39,635 nt of DNA from Neisseria elongata subsp. elongata (GTDB taxonomy: Bacteria; Pseudomonadota; Gammaproteobacteria; Burkholderiales; Neisseriaceae), in NCBI RefSeq assembly GCF_900113545.1, contig NZ_FOPS01000016.1, forward strand, positions 1-39,635. Reading direction: 5' to 3'. The notes below the pieces were generated by a model. It made no database searches and was not told where the DNA came from. It was given only the letters and a program-made list of their open reading frames with translations. The translations under genes and the position numbers were made by a program. Positions 36,354-39,635 of the stretch are shown piece by piece (position 1 is the stretch's first letter; each line of letters begins with the position of its first letter).

Positions 36354-36386
36354 AACGGGAGCAACAATTTTTGCCGAAACCTCCGC

Positions 36387-36489
36387 CGTCATTCCCGCGC
36401 AGGCGGGAATCCAGAAGTTTGAGGTCACAGCAGCCTTGAAATATTCCTGAAATACCAAGGTCTGGATTCCCGCCTGCGCGGGAATGACG
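36387..36489. repeat. dRS3 repeat pair forming a 29-nt inverted repeat
   Basis: Two dRS3 units (ATTCCC-N8-GGGAAT) lie at 36391-36410 and 36466-36485. Their outer arms (36387-36415 and 36461-36489) are perfect complements over 29 nt around a 45-nt core. This is the standard neisserial intergenic RS/dRS3 layout, used elsewhere as target for phage and for recombination. Confidence 0.9.
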
Positions 36490-36505
36490 AACGGAAAACG
36501 CAGAT

Positions 36506-36552
36506 GTAGCAACTGTATTTTTCACCCCGTCGGGCAAAAATACAGTTGCTAC
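36506..36552. repeat. 17-bp inverted repeat of unknown family
   Basis: GTAGCAACTGTATTTTT (36506-36522) and its exact complement (36536-36552) enclose a 13-nt loop, CACCCCGTCGGGC. It starts 17 nt after the dRS3 pair. It is not an uptake sequence, a Correia element or dRS3. Confidence 0.8.
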
Positions 36553-36602
36553 GGCTGTCCATCAAAAAGACCACCTACGACTGGATCGGTAGCGTTAAAC
36601 AA

Positions 36603-36640
36603 AGGCCGTCTGAAATGGTTTTTCTGTTTTCAGACGGCCT
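36603..36640. terminator. Inverted uptake-sequence pair in the uvrD-Sel1 spacer
   Basis: AGGCCGTCTGAAA (36603-36615) and its complement (36628-36640) form a 13-bp stem. It lies 276 nt after uvrD, so it may end read-through past the dRS3 region. Confidence 0.7.
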
Positions 36641-36727
36641 CTTAGCTCAAACCTTGAAAACCGCATGCGTACGTTCCGCACACATCCTACTTGTTGAGTT
36701 TAAATTTCATATGAGCTACGGCTTGCT

Positions 36728-36778
36728 GCCGTCATTCCCGCGTTTATGCTCCGAAGGAGTACTGGCGGGAATGACGGC
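36728..36778. repeat. dRS3-like long hairpin
   Basis: GCCGTCATTCCCGC (36728-36741) and its complement (36765-36778) form a 14-bp stem around a core that itself contains a CTCC-GAA-GGAG hairpin (36749-36759). ATTCCC and GGGAAT match the dRS3 ends, but their spacing is longer than 8 nt, so it is a non-standard unit. The rest of the spacer to 36924 shows no gene. Confidence 0.75.
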
Positions 36779-36924
36779 GAGTAGAGGGATGCGGGCTTGC
36801 GCAAGGTTTCGATATTGTAGCAATGTAAAGAAAACGCTAAAATCCATTACGCTTGGCAACAGGCGTATTTTTTCCAACCCACGGCATCCGAATGCCGCCT
36901 GATTTTTATTACGGGAAAATCAAA

Positions 36925-37623
36925 ATGACTCTTACAGCTACGCAAAAATTGTTTGCCAAACCGCTAACCGCCGCTTTGGCCGCCCTGCTGCTGGCTTGCG
37001 CCGCGCCGGCTTGGGCGGATGATCATGCACAATTTCAACAAGGATACACGGCATATCAAGCAGGCAATTACGCCCAAGCCCTGCGTTTGTGGCAACCCCT
37101 TGCCCAGAAGGGCAATGCTGAGGCGCAATTCGCTTTGGGCTTGATGTATGCCAACGGCCGGGGCGTGGCGAAAAACTACCAGCAGGCCGCAGCATGGTGG
37201 CAGAAAGTCGCCGATCAGGGCGATGCTGACGCGCAATACAATTTGGGCTTGATGTATGACAACGGCCAGGGCGTAGCAAAAAACTACCGGCAGGCCGCGG
37301 CGTGGTATCAGAAAGCCGCCAATCAGGGCAATGCTGACGCGCAATACAATTTGGGCTTGATGTATGACAACGGACAGGGCGTAGCGCAAAACGATCAGCA
37401 GGCCGCAGCGTGGTATCAGAAAGCCGCCAATCAGGGACATGCTAAGGCGCAATACAATTTGGGCGTGATGTATTTCAACGGACAGGGCGTGGCGCGAAAT
37501 TATCGGCAGGCCGCCGCATGGTATAAAAAAGTGTTGGCGCAGCCTGATACGCCGGAAAATGCCGAAGCCAAAGCATTGGCCCGCGAAAATCTGCAAGGAT
37601 TAAGCAAACGCGGCGTGCGCTAA
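36925..37623 (+). CDS. Secreted Sel1-repeat (TPR-like) protein
   Basis: The 232-residue product starts MTLTATQKLFAKPLTAALAA, with a signal peptide that probably cleaves after AWA (residue 31). The frame is open 24 codons further, but this ATG gives the signal peptide. Four Sel1 repeats of 36 residues follow, with the pattern AQYNLGLMYDNGQGVAKNY and QAAAWYQKAANQG, which form superhelical solenoids that bind partner proteins. The 108-nt units are close to identical at DNA level. A short helical cap ends AKALARENLQGLSKRGVR. It is an isolated unit with a perfect uptake-sequence terminator. Confidence 0.92.
   Translation: MTLTATQKLFAKPLTAALAALLLACAAPAWADDHAQFQQGYTAYQAGNYAQALRLWQPLAQKGNAEAQFALGLMYANGRGVAKNYQQAAAWWQKVADQGDADAQYNLGLMYDNGQGVAKNYRQAAAWYQKAANQGNADAQYNLGLMYDNGQGVAQNDQQAAAWYQKAANQGHAKAQYNLGVMYFNGQGVARNYRQAAAWYKKVLAQPDTPENAEAKALARENLQGLSKRGVR
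37111..37542 (+). repeat. Four tandem 108-nt repeats inside the Sel1 gene
   Basis: The same phase recurs at 37111, 37219, 37327 and 37435, a strict 108-nt spacing. Units 2 and 3 are the most similar, so they may be a recent duplication. Copy number can change by recombination without a frameshift because 108 is a multiple of three. Confidence 0.9.
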
Positions 37624-37653
37624 CCGCCTGCATCCGGGCGGCATCAGCGGCAG

Positions 37654-37685
37654 AGGCCGTCTGAAAACCGGTTTTCAGACGGCCT
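37654..37685 (+). terminator. Zero-loop uptake-sequence palindrome, Sel1-gene terminator
   Basis: AGGCCGTCTGAAAACC (37654-37669) is followed directly by its exact complement (37670-37685), a 32-nt perfect palindrome. It lies 30 nt after the stop and abuts the first base of the IS element. Confidence 0.9.
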
Positions 37686-38283
37686 GAGACCTTTGCAAAA
37701 TTTCTTTTCCTCCAACAGCCGGAACCCAAACACAGGTTTTCGTCTGTTTCCGCCCCCAATACCTCCTGATTTTACCCAAATGCCCCCTTAATCCTCCCCG
37801 GACGCCCGATAATCAGGCATCCGGGCCGCCTTTTAGGCAGCAACAGGCACACTTAGCCTGTTGGCGGCTTTCAACAGATTTAAACACATCGCCTTACGGT
37901 AGCGGCATAAGGTGCTGTAATCGGGGATGCTCAACTCGTCGAAACGGCAAAACAGGTTGAAATCGATGCGGGTGATGAGGCTGTGTTCGAGTTCGGGATC
38001 GGAGAGGCTGTGCCATTGGCCGAGCAGGACGGCTTTGAACATAGACAACAGGGAATAGGCGGGACGGCCGCGGTGATCTCTAAGGTAACGGGTTCTTTGA
38101 CGATTCAGGTATTGCTCGATCGGTTGCCAATCAATCACCTGATCCAACTTCAATAGTGGGAAGCGGTCGATGTGTTTGGCAATCATGGCTTGTGCGGTTT
38201 GCCGGAAGAAGGTGCTCATGAGAAATCCCCTAAATGTCTTGGTGGTAATTTAGGGGATTTTGGGGGGATTTTGCAAAGGTCTC
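37686..38283 (-). mobile_element. Internally deleted IS5-family element (IS1106-like), 598 bp
   Basis: Bounded by 16-bp inverted repeats beginning GAGACCTTTGCAAAAT (37686) and ending in its complement at 38283. It carries one shortened transposase frame. The target-site duplication is not obvious. It begins right at the edge of the Sel1-gene terminator. It should be movable only if a full-length transposase acts in trans. Confidence 0.88.
37833..38219 (-). pseudogene. Internally deleted IS5-family transposase
   Basis: The 128-codon frame starts MSTFFRQTAQAMIAKHIDRF and keeps the IS5-type N-terminus to YSTLCRYR, then joins directly to the C-terminal end KAMCLNLLKAANRLSVPVAA. The middle, which holds most of the DDE catalytic domain in IS1106-like transposases of about 320-340 residues, is missing. 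It is in frame but cannot be active. Confidence 0.85.
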
Positions 38284-38409
38284 GAGTGGGTAAAAATATC
38301 ACCGTTGAAGGCTTGCTCGAATCCTAGCAGGGAATGCTTATCGAATAAACATCTATCTTTGCCGTATGCGGCAAGAGGAAGGCAGCCGCATTGCCAGAAA
38401 GATGAAAAA

Positions 38410-38515
38410 TATAGTGGATTAAATTTAAATCAGGACAAGGCGGCGAGCCGCAGACAGTACAAATAGTACGGCAAGAAGAGCCAACGCTGTACTGGTTTAA
38501 ATTTAATTCACTATA
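38410..38515. repeat. Short-type Correia element (106 bp)
   Basis: It starts TATAGTGGATTAAATTTAAA at 38410 and ends TTTAATTCACTATA at 38515. The interior has the CAGACAGTACAAATAGTACG segment. A single uptake-type core with one change (TTCAGACAGCCT) follows at 38520, and another (AAGCCGTCTGAA) near 38542. Confidence 0.93.
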
Positions 38516-38555
38516 GGTTTTCAGACAGCCTCTCATCGGGAAAGCCGTCTGAAAT

Positions 38556-38587
38556 AAAAACGCCGCAGGGAGTTTATCCTTGCGGCG
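38556..38587 (-). terminator. Intrinsic terminator of the PepSY gene pair
   Basis: An 11-bp stem with one G-T wobble (CGCCGCAGGGA at 38561-38571, TCCTTGCGGCG at 38577-38587), then five T residues on the minus strand (38556-38560). It lies 13 nt after the stop of the lipoprotein gene. Confidence 0.88.
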
Positions 38588-38600
38588 TCGGCGGAACGGA

Positions 38601-39020
38601 TCAATAGTCGATGCGTTCGCTGATAATCTGCAAATCTGGCCATGAGAAGACGATGTCGTATTCGCGGCCGTCTTTAAAGGCCTCGGCTTTCAGTACTAGG
38701 CGGCCGCGACGGTCGTCGGCTTCGATTTCATGGACTTGGTAGCCGCGTCGTTCGAGTATCCGCATGACCTGTGCACGTTTTTGCTCGAAAGACGGATCGC
38801 TGTAGATTTGGTATTCGATGTAGTCGTCATCGTAATACTTGCCGTCACGGCGGTAGCGGCTGTCGTCATAACGTTGGTCGTAACGATCATCATAGCGTTC
38901 GTAACGTTGGTCGTAGCGGTCTCTGCCACCCTGACGGCCGCTGTCGTAATAATCATAAGGGACGACGCAGGCAGTCAATGCAAGGCTGCTCAGAAGTAAT
39001 ACCGGCAATAGTTTTTTCAT
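38601..39020 (-). CDS. Lipoprotein with a PepSY-like domain
   Basis: The 139-residue product starts MKKLLPVLLLSSLALTACVV. LTAC is a lipobox, so the mature protein starts at C18 and is lipid-anchored. I chose this ATG (39018-39020) over an upstream in-frame one because it gives the signal peptide and has AGGA 7 nt upstream. A linker rich in Tyr, Asp and Arg (YDQRYERYDDRYDQRYDDSR) follows, then a PepSY-like domain (about 70-139) with RRGYQVHEIEAD and WPDLQIISERIDY. Domains of this type inhibit or sense in many contexts. It is a paralogue of the next gene upstream. Confidence 0.88.
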   Translation of the reverse strand: MKKLLPVLLLSSLALTACVVPYDYYDSGRQGGRDRYDQRYERYDDRYDQRYDDSRYRRDGKYYDDDYIEYQIYSDPSFEQKRAQVMRILERRGYQVHEIEADDRRGRLVLKAEAFKDGREYDIVFSWPDLQIISERIDY

Positions 39021-39066
39021 GTCGTATCCTTTCTGGATGGAGGGTGAAAAAAAGTCCGAGCACCGA

Positions 39067-39411
39067 TTATAAATCAACGCGCTCTTCAATAATGTTCAAA
39101 TCGGGATAAGTCATCACGATTTTATATTCCAAACTGCCTTTGTAAGCTTCAAACTCCAAGACAGGCCTCGCCCAATGCAGATCGATGTCGGAATCATGCA
39201 CTTGATAGCCCCTGTCATTCAGGATGGACACGGCACGGTCGTGATGTGCGGCAAACGACGGATCGGTTTCCATTCGGTATTGAGCATAATCTTCGTAAAG
39301 GTCGAAACCGCCTACTGCAAGACAGACGGCGCACACGGCGACGGCAGGGAGCAGCAGTTTTTTCAAAAGCGACTTGAACGGTTTTGACTCTTGCAACTGC
39401 GGATTATTCAT
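39067..39411 (-). CDS. Membrane-anchored PepSY-like protein, paralogue of the lipoprotein gene
   Basis: The 114-residue product starts MNNPQLQESKPFKSLLKKLL after AAGGGA, with one membrane segment (about 21-38, LLLPAVAVCAVCLAVGG) and no clear lipobox. The C-terminal part, DRGYQVHDSDIDLHWARPVL to YPDLNIIEERVDL, aligns with that of the downstream gene (RRGYQVHEIEAD to WPDLQIISERIDY). The two genes lie 46 nt apart in tandem and share a terminator, so they look like a duplication in one operon. They are anchored differently, so they may act at different faces of the envelope. Confidence 0.85.
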   Translation of the reverse strand: MNNPQLQESKPFKSLLKKLLLPAVAVCAVCLAVGGFDLYEDYAQYRMETDPSFAAHHDRAVSILNDRGYQVHDSDIDLHWARPVLEFEAYKGSLEYKIVMTYPDLNIIEERVDL

Positions 39412-39438
39412 AATAATTCCCTTTGTGTCTGTGGTCGG

Positions 39439-39478
39439 TATATACATTTAAACATGCTAAACTTAGGAAAAAGTTAGG
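39439..39478 (-). promoter_or_regulatory. Predicted promoter with a direct-repeat operator over the -35
   Basis: On the minus strand CCTAAC and CCTAAG (39473-39478 and 39462-39467) repeat with an 11-nt period, as OmpR/PhoB-type response regulators bind. The downstream half-site coincides with the position expected for the -35, 17 nt from a TATATA (39439-39444). No better -35 is visible, which suggests an activator-dependent promoter. Confidence 0.55.
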
Positions 39479-39533
39479 AGTGTTTTCAAACGGCCTGACA
39501 TGAATTTAAACCTCCAAGAAATTCATATAGAAC

Positions 39534-39635
39534 GAGACCTTTGCAAAATTCCTTTTTCCCCAACAGCCGAAACCTAAATAAAGATTTTCGGCTGTTTTTG
39601 TTTCAAATATCCACTGATTCTACTCAAATACCCCC
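39534..39635 (-). mobile_element. Second IS5-family (IS1106-like) copy, left end, cut by the window
   Basis: It begins GAGACCTTTGCAAAATTCCT, the same terminal repeat as the element at 37686 and in the same orientation. The first 100 nt align with that copy with several changes. The gene lies outside the window, so its intactness is unknown. Confidence 0.88.

Overview
The window comes from a Neisseria species. The 10-base DNA uptake core GCCGTCTGAA occurs dozens of times from about 13.9 kb onwards, mostly in the 12-mer form AGGCCGTCTGAA and often as inverted pairs that act as terminators. Correia elements (TATAGTGGATTAA...), dRS3 repeats (ATTCCC-N8-GGGAAT), an IS1016-type transposase end and IS5-family copies are also present. 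The AG form of the uptake sequence, rather than the AT form of N. meningitidis and N. gonorrhoeae, points to a commensal or animal lineage. I cannot name the species from sequence alone.

Layout. 1-175: truncated IS1016-type transposase. 303-13727 (minus strand): the fused S10-spc-alpha ribosomal protein cluster, in transcription order rplC, rplD, rplW, rplB, rpsS, rplV, rpsC, rplP, rpmC, rpsQ, then a 205-nt gap with an internal promoter, then rplN, rplX, rplE, rpsN, rpsH, rplF, rplR, rpsE, rpmD, rplO, secY, infA, rpmJ, rpsM, rpsK, rpsD, rpoA, rplQ and an intrinsic terminator. The cluster starts at rplC with its own promoter; rpsJ and tuf are not upstream. 13997-18034 (minus): fba, a flavin-dependent halogenase-like protein and purB. 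18225-19335 (plus): overlapping xseB and ispA. 19472-21145: a Correia element, two overlapping genes of unknown function and the stub of a further copy. 21249-22925: fhs. 23228-23893: a secreted protein whose stop codon lies inside a Correia element. 24441-27044: metE behind a long structured leader. 27506-30171 (minus): a pair of secreted M16 peptidase-family proteins. 30327-36327 (plus): a small acidic protein, ftsY, dacB, a SlyD-like isomerase and uvrD. 36328-36924: a repeat-rich spacer. 36925-37623: a secreted Sel1-repeat protein. 37686-38283: an internally deleted IS5-family element. 38410-39411: a Correia element and two tandem PepSY-like membrane-associated proteins (minus). 39534-end: the start of a second IS5-family copy.

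The ribosomal block builds the ribosome, the Sec channel and RNA polymerase alpha. Several genes in the second half fit one-carbon, purine and methionine metabolism (fhs, purB, metE) or envelope and protein-export biology (ftsY, dacB, the M16 pair, the PepSY pair), but they are separate short transcription units. The ribosomal block is a compositional outlier: sampled lines give about 30-40% GC in the spc/alpha part, against about 58-70% in the rest, and I saw no uptake sequences in it.

The most promising undescribed element is the metE leader (24476-24764): a promoter, a two-tier hairpin 8 nt after the predicted start, an intrinsic terminator and a possible alternative pairing between them. 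Other points of interest are uptake sequences that supply a -35 element 17 nt from the -10 at two genes, a lone halogenase-like enzyme, and a direct-repeat operator over the -35 of the PepSY gene pair. All start choices, promoters and RNA structures were read by eye and have not been tested by search or folding software.
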